Both the position numbers and the translations under genes were made by a program. From positions 1-27,483 of the forward strand of contig JAPPEF010000056.1 in the NCBI GenBank assembly GCA_028875335.1: a stretch of 27,483 nt of DNA, given 5' to 3'. The notes beneath the pieces are model-generated. The model was not told where the DNA came from. It saw only the letters and a program-made list of their open reading frames with translations, and searched no databases. Position 1 is the first letter of the stretch. The number at the start of each line of letters is the position of its first letter. Positions 15,102 to 24,241 of the stretch are shown in pieces. The stretch comes from Gemmatimonadota bacterium (lineage in GTDB: Bacteria > Latescibacterota > UBA2968 > UBA8231).

Positions 15102-17486
15102 TTAGCGCACCAGCAGCAACTTGCGCGTCTGCCTCTCGCTTCCAGCCCGTAGCTGATATAAATACAATCCCGAAGCCAGCAGACGCCCTTGCCTGTCGCG
15201 GCCATCCCAATGCAGTACATGCCGGCCAGCCGACCGATGGCCACTGATCAGAGTCGCCACGTGCTGCCCTGTGAGCGTATAGACTTTTAGTTCAACCTCT
15301 CGGGCGCGGTCGAGGGTATAGCGGATCGCGGTCTGGCTGTTGAACGGATTGGGGAAATTCTGCTCCAATCCGAAGTGCTGCGGAGTCGCGTCTTCACGTG
15401 CCTCGTGGACGACGGTGGGAACGGTAAACTCCGTGCGCACCAGCCGCAGATCGTCGATGTAAAAGCGCCCCTCTAGGTTGGTAGCAAAGCGCACGGTCTC
15501 TATCGGCTGGTCGAGATTGCCGAACGCGCTTAGGGGAACTTCTATCTCCTGCCATTCCTTGCGCCCCAAATCCAGCCCGTAATCCCCTGCTCCTTCACCC
15601 AAAAGCACGACCCGCTGGAAGCCGCTTTCCAACACCACCGCGACCACATCGTCTTCGGCGGGTACCACATCGCCCGGATGGATCGCCAACCGCAGCGCCC
15701 GGTAGCCCACCGTCTCGATAGGTGTCGGCGGCTCCATGTCCAATTGCCAAGGCAACAGCCGCGTCAGGGGGTCAGCCGTCAGCACACCGGCCGCGGTGCC
15801 AGTAAAAACCGGGCCGCTCCCGTCAAAGTCAAAGCTGTCCAATCCCAAACCAGCATTGGCGACCCAGCCCGGAGCCAGTTCGTCATCAATGATCGCCAAG
15901 TCCTCGGCTGGCAGCACCACTAGCGTGCGCGAGAGCGCGATTTCAAACGGACCTTCCGCCGTATTTTGTGCCACGCTCACCGCGATCTGCTTGCGACCGT
16001 TGGTCTCCGCGCCCGCCAATGCGGCCTCCAGTCGGTAACGCCCGTCGCCCAAGGCAGTAAGCGGCGTTTCGGCGCTGCCGCCCAAGGCACTCAGATCGGC
16101 GCTCACTATCGGCTCGGCAGCTTCCCGATCAAAGCGCGTCAGCGCAATCGCCGCGGACAAATCGAGCGGCTGACCGGCCAAGACCGTATCCGGCGGCTCA
16201 ACTTCCCACTGCCCCATCAGCGGCCCAATCCGCACCCGAAAAACCGCCTGAGTCGTGTGGTCGCTGGAGACGTAGAGTGCCCCTTGGGCATCGCTTTCTA
16301 AACCCACGGGCTTACCCCATACCCGGTTGTTACCCGGGTTGGGACGGAAGCCGGTGAGGAAATCGGCTACTTGGGCATTTTGCCCGTCCGGATCGCTAAA
16401 CACCGCCATCACTTTATAGCCCGGGTCGTTGCCCCGCACACCGGCGCGAAGCGCGACAAAGGCTTGATTGTGGTATTCGGCGGGAAATTGATCGCCGGTG
16501 TAAAAGTGGATCGCCATCGGCGCTGTGTGGGCCGCGACCGTGGCAACCGGCTGCTCCATCCGCTCTACGTCGAGCGTGTCTTGGCGCGTAAAGGGCGCAA
16601 TCGAGCGGAAGTACTCGTCAACCTCAAAGTCAACCCACGCCTGATAGCCGTGCGCCAGCGGCCAGCCGTAGAACCCACCCTCGCGCACGATGACAATGGT
16701 CTCAGGAGGCAAGTCCCGCCCGTTGGGAAAGCGGTCGCGGTCATGGCCGTTGTTGGTCGCCCACAACTCGCCAGTGAGCGGATGCAGCGCCAAGCCTATG
16801 GAATTGCGCAAACCACTGGCGAAAATCCGCCGCCCGGTGCCGTCGAGGTTAAAAGCCAGCACAGTAGCGCGCTCGGGATCGCGCTCGCGGCACAAATCGC
16901 AGGAGGATCCTTGATGCACGTATATCCGCTCGTTGGCCTCGTCAAAGACGATAGTGTGCGTGACGTGCTCAGCGCCGCCTAAACCGGGGATCCACGTCGC
17001 CAAATCGAGGATAAAGCTCTCGCGCTCTTCGTAAAAGCCGTCGCCATCGCCGTCCCTGAAGCGCACGACCTCATCGGTATCGGCCACGTACATAGCCCCC
17101 TGATAAAAGGCCACGCTATTGGGCCACAGCAGATCGTCGGCCACCGTCCGCACCTCGTCGGCGCGGCCATCGCGGTCGCGGTCGGGCAGCGCCACAACGC
17201 GCCCGGTGCGGTTGGGATCGGCGCGCCACTCGCTGTTGCCTCGGGTGCCCATGACGGCCACGTGCAACACGCTATCCGGGCTCCAAGCCATAAGCCGCGC
17301 CTTGCCGATATCCTCGGCGAATAGCTCAACGACAAAACCGGGAGGGACGTTCAAAGTCCGATTCTCCATCCCAGCAACGGCGACCGGCTGGAGGTGGAGG
17401 TCGATTTTGGGGGTCAGATAGACCTCGCCAGGCGCTTGGGCATAGACACTGCTGACGAGAAGGCAAAGGGCGATGAGCAAACGCAT
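15102..17486 (-). CDS. Secreted PQQ-type sugar dehydrogenase-like beta-propeller protein with C-terminal sorting domain
   Basis: 794 residues from the ATG at 17486, chosen over a TTG nine bases upstream because AAGG sits eight bases before the ATG and the protein then begins with the signal peptide MRLLIALCLLVSSVYAQ. Residues about 35-420 are a glucose/sorbosone-dehydrogenase-like propeller (VPPGFVVELFAEDI, LLWPNSVAFY, GLRNSIGLALHP, REGGFYGWPLAHGYQ) with two Asp-rich loops (DRDRDGRADE, DGDGDGFYEE) able to bind calcium and a CDLC pair. An Ig-like domain follows (about 425-525), then a carbohydrate-binding-like jelly roll (about 540-690, ending RFYIDDLRLVR), then a FlgD/Por-like tail from NFPNPFNSQTAIRY to RKLLLVR. 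It probably oxidises sugars outside the cytoplasm, but PQQ use is inferred. Confidence 0.85.
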   Translation of the reverse strand: MRLLIALCLLVSSVYAQAPGEVYLTPKIDLHLQPVAVAGMENRTLNVPPGFVVELFAEDIGKARLMAWSPDSVLHVAVMGTRGNSEWRADPNRTGRVVALPDRDRDGRADEVRTVADDLLWPNSVAFYQGAMYVADTDEVVRFRDGDGDGFYEERESFILDLATWIPGLGGAEHVTHTIVFDEANERIYVHQGSSCDLCRERDPERATVLAFNLDGTGRRIFASGLRNSIGLALHPLTGELWATNNGHDRDRFPNGRDLPPETIVIVREGGFYGWPLAHGYQAWVDFEVDEYFRSIAPFTRQDTLDVERMEQPVATVAAHTAPMAIHFYTGDQFPAEYHNQAFVALRAGVRGNDPGYKVMAVFSDPDGQNAQVADFLTGFRPNPGNNRVWGKPVGLESDAQGALYVSSDHTTQAVFRVRIGPLMGQWEVEPPDTVLAGQPLDLSAAIALTRFDREAAEPIVSADLSALGGSAETPLTALGDGRYRLEAALAGAETNGRKQIAVSVAQNTAEGPFEIALSRTLVVLPAEDLAIIDDELAPGWVANAGLGLDSFDFDGSGPVFTGTAAGVLTADPLTRLLPWQLDMEPPTPIETVGYRALRLAIHPGDVVPAEDDVVAVVLESGFQRVVLLGEGAGDYGLDLGRKEWQEIEVPLSAFGNLDQPIETVRFATNLEGRFYIDDLRLVRTEFTVPTVVHEAREDATPQHFGLEQNFPNPFNSQTAIRYTLDRAREVELKVYTLTGQHVATLISGHRSAGRHVLHWDGRDRQGRLLASGLYLYQLRAGSERQTRKLLLVR

Positions 17487-17524
17487 CGTTGACAACCTTT
17501 TTGTAAGTAGAGTGAAAGTTTACC

Positions 17525-17572
17525 CATAAAAAACGCGCCCACCCCCAATAAGGGCAAAACGCACAGTGAGTT
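17525..17572 (-). terminator. Weak GC-rich/T-run terminator candidate
   Basis: In the 97-bp gap between the amidohydrolase stop and the sugar dehydrogenase start, the minus strand has GCCC-TTATTGGGGGT-GGGC, then GCG and TTTTTT. The stem is only four pairs, so termination would be partial at best. Confidence 0.28.
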
Positions 17573-17583
17573 ATTCGCAATCC

Positions 17584-19104
17584 CTACTCCTTGTGAATCC
17601 ACCCCCAGAACAGATTGTCGCGCTCATTGCCTGCCGCCAAGTATGCAGCCTTGAGCTGCGACAGCGCATCGCCAGCATAGTCGGTCACAGGTCTCCCCTG
17701 TTCATCCAGCGAAAGGCCGTATTGCCCAGCGGCGTTGATGCCGAAGATCGCGTTTTTCACCGGGCCGTCGGCCGGGCCGAGCGGCGCTAGATCGAGCTTG
17801 TCTTGCAAATCGGGTGGCAGCTCAATCCGGCGAAAGGCCTCAATCTGCCACTGCGGCGAACCAAACCAAATCGAATCCGTCCCCCATAACACGTGATCAA
17901 CGCCGAGTCCCTTGATCAACTTGGCCACCATAGCCGCGGCTAGGCGCGGATGCGTAATCGCCAGCGCCCCAAACGACAGGCCAATATCCGCGTACACATT
18001 CGACACCCCGTATTCAGCGGGGATGGCGGCCAACTCGTCGATCCAAGCCAACCGCCCAGTGCGCTCAAATTCCTCACTCACCGATTCGGCGTCCCGCCAC
18101 ATCTTCAAGCCCGCGTGATAGATGTGAAAATTCAGGTCGGGCCACGCTGCCGCCGCGCCGCCTACGTCCTCGACGCTGGCGTATTGCCAGTTGGGAATGC
18201 TCTCGTAGTCAACCGGCAAAACGCCCTTGTGGATACAGATGTTGCGCACGCCGAGCTGGCGGGCCTTTTCGTAGGTGGGCCACGTTAGTTCTTCGTCATC
18301 TAGACGCCAAGGCCGATCAAAGGTGGGGTGAAAACCCAGCACGTCGCCGATGGTGTAGCCCTTCCAAGAGTCCACCTTCAATTCCATCGCCGCTGGTTCC
18401 ATCAATTCGAGGTACTCCGGCGCACTCGGCCAGATGACCCCGTGGGCGAACATCCGCCGCGTGCCGGAGATCTCATTGACTTGGTCTCGCGTGGCGACCA
18501 TCTGCCGATCGGACAACAGCGTCTTTTCGGGATCGACCGAGGGCGAAGTGCTCAATAGAGAGAGCGTGGTGTCGCTGTCGAAAAACATGTCTTTGACGTA
18601 GTAATCGAACTTGTAGTACTTCAGGTCGAGTTCCTGTTCGACCAGTTCTGGATTCCAAGGGGTGCGGGCTTGGTTGTTGCCCCGCGCCACATCGCGCAGC
18701 CAGAGCTGGCCTTCCCAAGTGTAGTCCTCGCGCACGTGGTGGGTGTGGACGTCGAAGATAAACTGGTCGCGGGTCTGGCTGCGCTGGTCTGCGGCAGCCT
18801 CGGGGTCTTCGGCCTCGGCCGGATCGACGCTATAGACATCGCCATAGACTTGGTTCATCGCCATAAACGCCGCGGCCATCCCGCTGGGCGAGCGGAGATA
18901 GCGCTGGTGGGACATCCCCTGGCGACCCGCGTAGAAATCAGTCTTTTCGCGCATCAGTGCCTCGGCTTGGGCTTGGCGGCGGGACTGCGGCGGCGGGAAG
19001 CACTCGCCGCTGGATACGACTTGGGTCGGGATGGGCGTCTCGACCCGTTTGCGGTAGCCGCGCTGCAAGTGCTGCAACTGTCTTGTGGTAAGCCAATCAG
19101 ACAT
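17584..19104 (-). CDS. Amidohydrolase-family (metal-dependent TIM-barrel) protein
   Basis: 506 residues from the ATG at 19104, chosen because AAGGA lies eight bases upstream; the longer frame to 19149 has no ribosome site. The barrel starts with FDVHTHH (118-123), the HxH metal pair of amidohydrolases. It continues with NICIHKG (His292), FHIYHAG (His327, His330) and LWGTDSIWFG (Asp410), the full metal-site set of the amidohydrolase-2/decarboxylase branch. An N-terminal extension of about 110 residues precedes the barrel. There is no signal peptide. It probably hydrolyses or decarboxylates a small carboxylic or lactone compound; members of this branch act on sugar-acid lactones and aromatic acids. 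It is divergent from the Gfo/Idh-GH32-like operon. Confidence 0.82.
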   Translation of the reverse strand: MSDWLTTRQLQHLQRGYRKRVETPIPTQVVSSGECFPPPQSRRQAQAEALMREKTDFYAGRQGMSHQRYLRSPSGMAAAFMAMNQVYGDVYSVDPAEAEDPEAAADQRSQTRDQFIFDVHTHHVREDYTWEGQLWLRDVARGNNQARTPWNPELVEQELDLKYYKFDYYVKDMFFDSDTTLSLLSTSPSVDPEKTLLSDRQMVATRDQVNEISGTRRMFAHGVIWPSAPEYLELMEPAAMELKVDSWKGYTIGDVLGFHPTFDRPWRLDDEELTWPTYEKARQLGVRNICIHKGVLPVDYESIPNWQYASVEDVGGAAAAWPDLNFHIYHAGLKMWRDAESVSEEFERTGRLAWIDELAAIPAEYGVSNVYADIGLSFGALAITHPRLAAAMVAKLIKGLGVDHVLWGTDSIWFGSPQWQIEAFRRIELPPDLQDKLDLAPLGPADGPVKNAIFGINAAGQYGLSLDEQGRPVTDYAGDALSQLKAAYLAAGNERDNLFWGWIHKE

Positions 19105-19206
19105 GGTTCGGATCCTTTCTCGTGCCTGAATATACGCTACAATAGCCATAGCGCATTAACCCGCCGCGTCTTATTTTCCCGCGCACACTTCACCGGAGAA
19201 TTCATC

Positions 19207-20208
19207 ATGCGCATCGGCATCATGGGCGTCCACTACGGCCACATCGGCGGCATGATCCAATCCGCCTTGCAGGCGTCAAACGGCCAAATCGTCGGCTTGG
19301 TTGAAGACGACGACGCGCTCTGCGAACGCTATTCATCCATCCCTCGCTTTGCCACCTTGGAGGACATGATCGACCGCGCCCAGCCCGAGCTGATCCTCGA
19401 AGGCTTGATCCATCACGAAAAAACCGCGCTCGTGGAAACCTGCGCCCGCGCTAACATTCACCTGCTCCTCGACAAGCCCTTGTGCCACTCGCTCGACGAC
19501 TGGGAGCGCATGCGCCGTGCTGTCGCCTCTAGCTCGATTCACGTATCCATGTGGTTCACCTCGCGCAGCTATCCGCCGTTTATCGCCCTGCGCCAAGCCA
19601 TTCTCTCCGGCGCGCTCGGAGACATCGCCAGCCTCATCTCCACCCACCCGCACAAGATTCGCCGCGACACAGCCCCAGCCTGGTATTTTGACCCGAATCA
19701 GTACACGGGCGCATTCCACGACCTCGCTTGCCACGGCGTCGATCAAATCCGCTGGCTCACCAATGCCGAATGCGTCGGCGTCCACGCCCTCACCACCTGC
19801 AAACAGTTCACGGATGAACCGCGCTTAGACGACCACGTGCAGGCTTCCTTTGAACTATCCGACGGCGCATTGGCAACCCTCACTGCCGACTGGCTCACGC
19901 CCCAAGCCGCACCTTCGTTTGGCGACACCCGCTTCATCATCATGGGCACGGCCGGCTCGGCACACCTGCGCGCCTACGCCGACGACGACCTGCTCATCGC
20001 CACCAACGAGCGCGACCCGTACACACCCGATCTACCCACAGACCAAAGCGGCTCGTTCGTCGCCAACCTGATCGACGCTATTGAACGCGGCACCGACCTC
20101 TTCATCCCCACCCACTCGGTGTTCGCCACGGCCCAAGCCTGCCTGCTGGCCCAAGAGTCCGCCCGGCAAGGGGGCGCGTTCCTCCGCATTCCACCCTTCG
20201 CACTATGA
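19207..20208 (+). CDS. Gfo/Idh/MocA-family NAD(P)-dependent oxidoreductase
   Basis: 333 residues from the ATG at 19207, set by GGAG nine bases upstream; the frame is open further back, but that part is antisense to the amidohydrolase. A Rossmann domain begins MRIGIMGVHYGHIGG. The family motif xKP is at LLLDKPLCHS (K90, P91), where K90 should be catalytic. The C-terminal alpha/beta domain holds FHDLACHGVDQIRWL, with a conserved D-x-x-x-H-like acid/base pair, and DDHVQASFEL. Proteins of this family oxidise or isomerise sugars, inositols or their amino or acid derivatives. It is followed after nine bases by the GH32-like gene, so they form an operon. Confidence 0.87.
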   Translation: MRIGIMGVHYGHIGGMIQSALQASNGQIVGLVEDDDALCERYSSIPRFATLEDMIDRAQPELILEGLIHHEKTALVETCARANIHLLLDKPLCHSLDDWERMRRAVASSSIHVSMWFTSRSYPPFIALRQAILSGALGDIASLISTHPHKIRRDTAPAWYFDPNQYTGAFHDLACHGVDQIRWLTNAECVGVHALTTCKQFTDEPRLDDHVQASFELSDGALATLTADWLTPQAAPSFGDTRFIIMGTAGSAHLRAYADDDLLIATNERDPYTPDLPTDQSGSFVANLIDAIERGTDLFIPTHSVFATAQACLLAQESARQGGAFLRIPPFAL

Positions 20209-20217
20209 GCGATAACC

Positions 20218-21666
20218 ATGTCCACCGACCTCATCGACCCCAAAAAGCACCATCAGCTCTTCCTCGACAGCCGCGCCTTAGTCTCTGAGCAAGGCACCAC
20301 CCGCACCCTACACCCACCCAAAAGGTGTGGCCCCCTCATCACCGGCGGCATCCAGAGCCGCAGCGCGCCCTTGTGGAACCCAGACGAGGAACGCTACGAA
20401 TGGTGGTACAACGGCCCACAGGCCCGCTTGGCTATCTCCCGCGACGGCGAGCACTGGGAACAACCCTCCCTAGGGCTATACGAGTGGGACGGCAGCAAAG
20501 ACAACAACATCGCCTGCGACCCCAACGGCCCGGGCCTGTACCACATCGTCCGCGACGAGCGCGACCCCGACCCGAACCGCCGCTACAAAGCCCTGTTCGG
20601 CGTCAGTGGCCGCGGCGGTGCCACCTCGCCCGACGGTTTTACCTGGACCCCACTCCCCAACTCCTTCATCCCCAGCCAAGACGAGTCTCAGTTCGCGTAC
20701 GACCCCTATACCGAGCAATTCCTCGCCATGGTCAAGCAGCCCACCGAATGGGGCCGCTCGGTCTGGCTGGCGACAAGCCGCGACTTCGACCACTTCACCG
20801 AGCCCGAGCTCATCTTCCACGCCGACGAAACCGACTGGGAAAACTGCCGCCAGCGCGTCCGCACCATCGTCGACGACCCAGCGTACATCACCCCGCCAAT
20901 CGTCGATGACGAAGACTACCACGCCGAGATCTACAACATGGCCGTCATGCCCTATCAGGGGCTATACATCGGCTTCCCCACCGTCTTCAACCCCATCGGT
21001 GCCATCCCGCCGCCAGCCACCAACTTCACCCGCATCAACCAGATCGAAATGGCCGTCTCGCGCGACCTACGCACTTGGGACCGCGTGGCCGACCGCACGC
21101 CCTTTATCAGTATCGAACCTTGGGACGGGGAAAACTACGGCACCAGCCAGCTCCTGATGGCCGGCGCGCCGCTGGTGCGCGAAGACGGCGAGATTTGGGC
21201 TTACTACAACGCCCTCCGCATACCGGGCAGCGTGGAAATGTACCAGCGCTTCAACCGCTGCAAGGAGCTGTTCCGGCTCGGGGTGGATGAGCGCCACTTC
21301 GCCGACCCAGGCGCGCTTTGCTTGGCCAAACTACCGCCCGACCGCTTCGTCTCCATCGACGGCGACGAAATCGCCACCCTCGTTACCCAACCTTTCTACT
21401 GGCGCGGCGAAGACCTCTACCTCAACGCCGACGCCCGCTGGGGCGAAATCTACGCCGAGATCCAAGACGCCGAGACCGGCAGGCCCCTCCCCGGCTTCTG
21501 GGTACCTGGGGAAGAACCGCCGCCCTTTACCGGCGACAGCCTGCGTGCCAAATATGTGTGGAAGCACCCGCACGATCTGGTATTTGAAAAACCGGTGCGC
21601 CTGAAATTTTACTTGCACCAAGCGCGGCTATACGCTTACTGGCTCGAAGATCGCAACGATGTATGA
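20218..21666 (+). CDS. GH32/GH43-like five-bladed propeller protein
   Basis: A 482-residue protein. The N-terminal two thirds (about 12-370) shows repeated propeller blade signatures: LFLDSRALVSEQGTTRT, SAPLWNPDEERYEWWYNG, LAISRDGEHWEQP, YKALFG-SPDGFTWTPL, QFAYDPYTEQFLAM and WLATSRDFDHFTEPELIF. This fits the family annotated as glycoside-hydrolase-32-like. A beta-sandwich (about 385-480) with GEDLYLNADARWGEIYAEI resembles the GH32 C-terminal module. I cannot assign the three catalytic acids with confidence. No signal peptide is present, so it would act in the cytoplasm on imported oligosaccharides. No clear Shine-Dalgarno is seen, and translation may be coupled to the oxidoreductase that ends nine bases before. 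Confidence 0.7.
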   Translation: MSTDLIDPKKHHQLFLDSRALVSEQGTTRTLHPPKRCGPLITGGIQSRSAPLWNPDEERYEWWYNGPQARLAISRDGEHWEQPSLGLYEWDGSKDNNIACDPNGPGLYHIVRDERDPDPNRRYKALFGVSGRGGATSPDGFTWTPLPNSFIPSQDESQFAYDPYTEQFLAMVKQPTEWGRSVWLATSRDFDHFTEPELIFHADETDWENCRQRVRTIVDDPAYITPPIVDDEDYHAEIYNMAVMPYQGLYIGFPTVFNPIGAIPPPATNFTRINQIEMAVSRDLRTWDRVADRTPFISIEPWDGENYGTSQLLMAGAPLVREDGEIWAYYNALRIPGSVEMYQRFNRCKELFRLGVDERHFADPGALCLAKLPPDRFVSIDGDEIATLVTQPFYWRGEDLYLNADARWGEIYAEIQDAETGRPLPGFWVPGEEPPPFTGDSLRAKYVWKHPHDLVFEKPVRLKFYLHQARLYAYWLEDRNDV

Positions 21667-21847
21667 CATGCTGAATAGGAATCTGCCCGCGTCGAGAACT
21701 GCCATCACGGATGCACAGTACTGACAGCGAGATTTCCTCGCCGCTACGTGTCTTGATCTGCCTTTGAAGTACTAGAAATTCGTAGGGATGGGTTTGTGGA
21801 AGTGTGGAAGGACGGTAACACTCGATTCTGTACGGTAACAGTCTCGG
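21667..21847. other. 181-bp intergenic region with short direct repeats, no gene seen
   Basis: This region lies between convergent genes. It carries TGTGGAAG twice in tandem (21795-21802, 21803-21810) and ACGGTAACA twice (21812-21820, 21832-21840), exactly 20 bp apart. A small GCGAG/CTCGC hairpin lies upstream. No credible open frame, promoter or tRNA was found. The repeats could be binding sites, a decayed element, or chance. Confidence 0.4.
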
Positions 21848-22135
21848 CTAGCCCGAAAAGACCTTAACGGTCACCGTCACGAGCAAGCCCATCGTCGTCG
21901 CCCACATGCCGATCATCGTGCCGAGCAGCCAGCGAAAGTCCCGACGGTGGCTATCCTCTAAGCGGTCTATGCGACGCTCTAAATCGCTCTTCAAGCTGCC
22001 TATCTGGGCCTCTAAGTCGCTCTTCAAGCTATCTATACGACGCTCCAAGCTGCCTAAGCGATCGTTGATCTGCTCGGTGATGCCTTCGAGGCGGCCTATG
22101 CGGTCGCTGTAATCGAGGGGAGAACGTTCTGCCAT
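21848..22135 (-). CDS. Small coiled-coil protein with C-terminal membrane helix
   Basis: A 95-residue protein of no recognised named family. Residues about 12-64 are heptad-like, with an internal repeat around SLKSDLE (LERRIDSLKSDLEAQIGSLK and then SDLERRIDRLED), predicted to be a dimeric or higher coiled coil. Residues about 69-92 (LLGTMIGMWATTMGLLVTVTVKV) form one transmembrane helix, giving a tail-anchored topology with the coil in the cytoplasm. GGAG nine bases before the ATG supports the start. It lies 78 bp downstream of the GH5 gene on the same strand. The repeat at protein level is matched at DNA level (CGCTCTTCAAGCT copies), suggesting growth by tandem duplication. Confidence 0.68.
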   Translation of the reverse strand: MAERSPLDYSDRIGRLEGITEQINDRLGSLERRIDSLKSDLEAQIGSLKSDLERRIDRLEDSHRRDFRWLLGTMIGMWATTMGLLVTVTVKVFSG

Positions 22136-22213
22136 GCCTGCTATCTCCTACTTATAGGTTCAATCTACTCACCATGTTAGGCAAAAGCAAAACGCGGACC
22201 AGAAACGCTAGCT

Positions 22214-24178
22214 TCAGCGCACCAACGTCATCTTCCCGGTCCGTACCCCATCCACTGCGGCCAAGCGATATAGGTACACGCCGCTGGCCACCGCCCGCCC
22301 CACATCGTCGCGCCCATCCCATCGCGCCACGTGCCACCCCGGAGCCCCCACGCCCTGCACGAGGGTCCGCACCTGCTGACCGTTCAGCGCATAGACCGCC
22401 AGATGCACCGGCCCAGCCGTCGGCAGTGCATAGCGGATCGCGGTCGTCGCATTGAACGGGTTGGGATAATTCGCGGCCAAGGCCAAGGCGGCTGGCTGCG
22501 ACGCAGCCTCGCCGAGCACGGCCGTCAGCGCCGGTCCCACAATCCGCAGTTCGTCGAACCAGAACTGGATCCCGTCTAAGTCGTGGTGCTCAGCCACGAT
22601 GTCGAAGCGATCGACGGCCTGCCAGTCGAATGCGCCGATCGGATTGAACCACTCATTTTCCCAAGCCCCGTGCTCGGCAAAGTCGCGCAAAGGAATGTGT
22701 ACCTTGTACCATGCACCATCCCAAGCAGCCACCTGCTCATCTATCGTATAGCGCATGCGCCAAGGGTGGTCGTCCGGGTCGTCCGTATCCGTATCGACCA
22801 AGCGAATGTCAAACGACGATCCCGGCGTATCTCCCCGCACCCAGAACTCGACCGCATAACCAGTGGCAACCAACGCAGACAGATCCTTGAAGGGCTTGAA
22901 GTCGAAGCCCATGAACCCGTAGAGCGGCACCCCTGTCCAGCGCATGCAGTAGCGACCCACTGCTGGATCCGCCTCGTCATAGTAATCGCCCGTGCCTTCA
23001 CTAAGGTGGTTGGACTCGGCCATGTGCGGGCCAAGGGAGTCCTCGTAGAGCACAAACCCCTGTTGGTCCGGCTCGGCCACAAAATCCCGTTGCGGCGGCA
23101 CATTTAGCCCCAACGCCTCCAACAGCGGCACGTTCAGATCAAACTCGAACAACTCGTCCGACCCACGCTCGAACAGCCCAAAACCACCTCGGTAGTCCCA
23201 AATCGTCCACGCTATACCCCGCTCCTCCATGTGCTGCCGCACCACCTCGTACCACAAGACGCGGTCGCTGTTGTCGCTGTTGGGACTGTACACCCCAAAC
23301 TCCCCACAAAACAGCGGCACGCCGCGATCCTTCTGAAAGGCCGAGGCCTCGTCAATCAGTATGCGCATCTGCGTGATAGTGCCCTCTTGGCTGTAATTGC
23401 CCAGCGCAGTGCCGACCCACGTGCCCTGCAAGGACGAGGGCAACACCGGCATGCGCGCCTGCTCGTAGGGAAAGGGCACGCCGAGCAGCGGCACCAAGGA
23501 GGGATTGGTCCAGCTAGCGCCTTGGTGGGTAAAGACAAACGGCTCGTAGAAGTGAAACGTGTACACGAGGTTGTCGTCGGCAAAGACCGGCATCCGGTTC
23601 AGGTTGCGGAAGCTGTTCCAGTTGGCCGGGCCAACGACGATCGCGTGCTGCTGATCCACCTGCCGGATCGCGTCGATCACTTGCTGCTGAATCGCGTTCC
23701 AAGTCGCGTCGCTAATGCCGTGCGGCTCGTTGAGGATCTCGTAGTAAAGCTGGGCCGGATGCGCGGCAAAATGCGCGGCGAGCTGGGTCCACACCGGCAC
23801 CAGCACATCGCCAATGTCCGGCGACGTACTCACCGCCGGATCAAACGAGTGGTTGTCCAAGATCAGATGCAGCCCCAACTCGTCGGCCCAATCTGCGATT
23901 TGATCGAGAAAGTCGTAGAGCAAGGGGTCGATGCGGTAATCCGGCGGACCGCTGGTCATGGCGTGCAGATTAATCGGCAGACGCACCACGTCGCAGCCAA
24001 GCTGTTGGATCTGCTCGAAATCGGTCCGGCCAAACTTGGCAAAGTGCACGTTCTGCGCACTGGACGCTTGCAGCCAATTGGTCAGATTGACGCCCCGGCT
24101 AAATGGAGCCTCGACACCCCACGCAGCGACGGCCCCTACTAACAGGAACCAGAAACTAGTTGCTTTTGATTTTAACAT
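22214..24178 (-). CDS. Secreted GH5-family endoglycanase with CBM-like and sorting domains
   Basis: A 654-residue protein with signal peptide MLKSKATSFWFLLVGAVAAW. The GH5 barrel (about 25-360) shows RGVNLTNWL, VVRLPIN (R66), LHLILDNH, the acid/base in ILNEPHG (N150-E151), FHFYEP (H209, Y211), the nucleophile in LFCGEFGVY (E293), and AWTIWDYRGGFG (W327). All retaining-GH5 landmarks are present, so activity on a beta-glucan or mannan is likely. Residues about 385-560 form a carbohydrate-binding-like jelly roll (ending IQFWFDELRIVG). The tail NYPNPFNATTAIRYAL to GKMTLVR is a FlgD/Por-like sorting or anchoring domain, shared with the sugar dehydrogenase at 15102-17486. No good Shine-Dalgarno is seen before the ATG; the signal peptide decides the start. 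Confidence 0.9.
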   Translation of the reverse strand: MLKSKATSFWFLLVGAVAAWGVEAPFSRGVNLTNWLQASSAQNVHFAKFGRTDFEQIQQLGCDVVRLPINLHAMTSGPPDYRIDPLLYDFLDQIADWADELGLHLILDNHSFDPAVSTSPDIGDVLVPVWTQLAAHFAAHPAQLYYEILNEPHGISDATWNAIQQQVIDAIRQVDQQHAIVVGPANWNSFRNLNRMPVFADDNLVYTFHFYEPFVFTHQGASWTNPSLVPLLGVPFPYEQARMPVLPSSLQGTWVGTALGNYSQEGTITQMRILIDEASAFQKDRGVPLFCGEFGVYSPNSDNSDRVLWYEVVRQHMEERGIAWTIWDYRGGFGLFERGSDELFEFDLNVPLLEALGLNVPPQRDFVAEPDQQGFVLYEDSLGPHMAESNHLSEGTGDYYDEADPAVGRYCMRWTGVPLYGFMGFDFKPFKDLSALVATGYAVEFWVRGDTPGSSFDIRLVDTDTDDPDDHPWRMRYTIDEQVAAWDGAWYKVHIPLRDFAEHGAWENEWFNPIGAFDWQAVDRFDIVAEHHDLDGIQFWFDELRIVGPALTAVLGEAASQPAALALAANYPNPFNATTAIRYALPTAGPVHLAVYALNGQQVRTLVQGVGAPGWHVARWDGRDDVGRAVASGVYLYRLAAVDGVRTGKMTLVR

Positions 24179-24241
24179 GGCGAGAAGTTAGGCGTACCGC
24201 TGCTCCCAAGCAACGCGACCGGTTGCACTCCGGGCCTGACC

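Noticed and set aside
19105..19149. Longer start of the amidohydrolase
   Set aside because: No Shine-Dalgarno is found before the upstream codon, whereas AAGGA precedes the ATG at 19104.
18670..19206. N-terminal extension of the Gfo/Idh/MocA frame
   Set aside because: The added 179 residues are antisense to the amidohydrolase; the Rossmann start and ribosome site place the true ATG at 19207.
23231..24142. Plus-strand frame of 303 codons opposite the GH5 gene
   Set aside because: Antisense shadow; the GH5 frame has signal peptide, catalytic acids and accessory domains.
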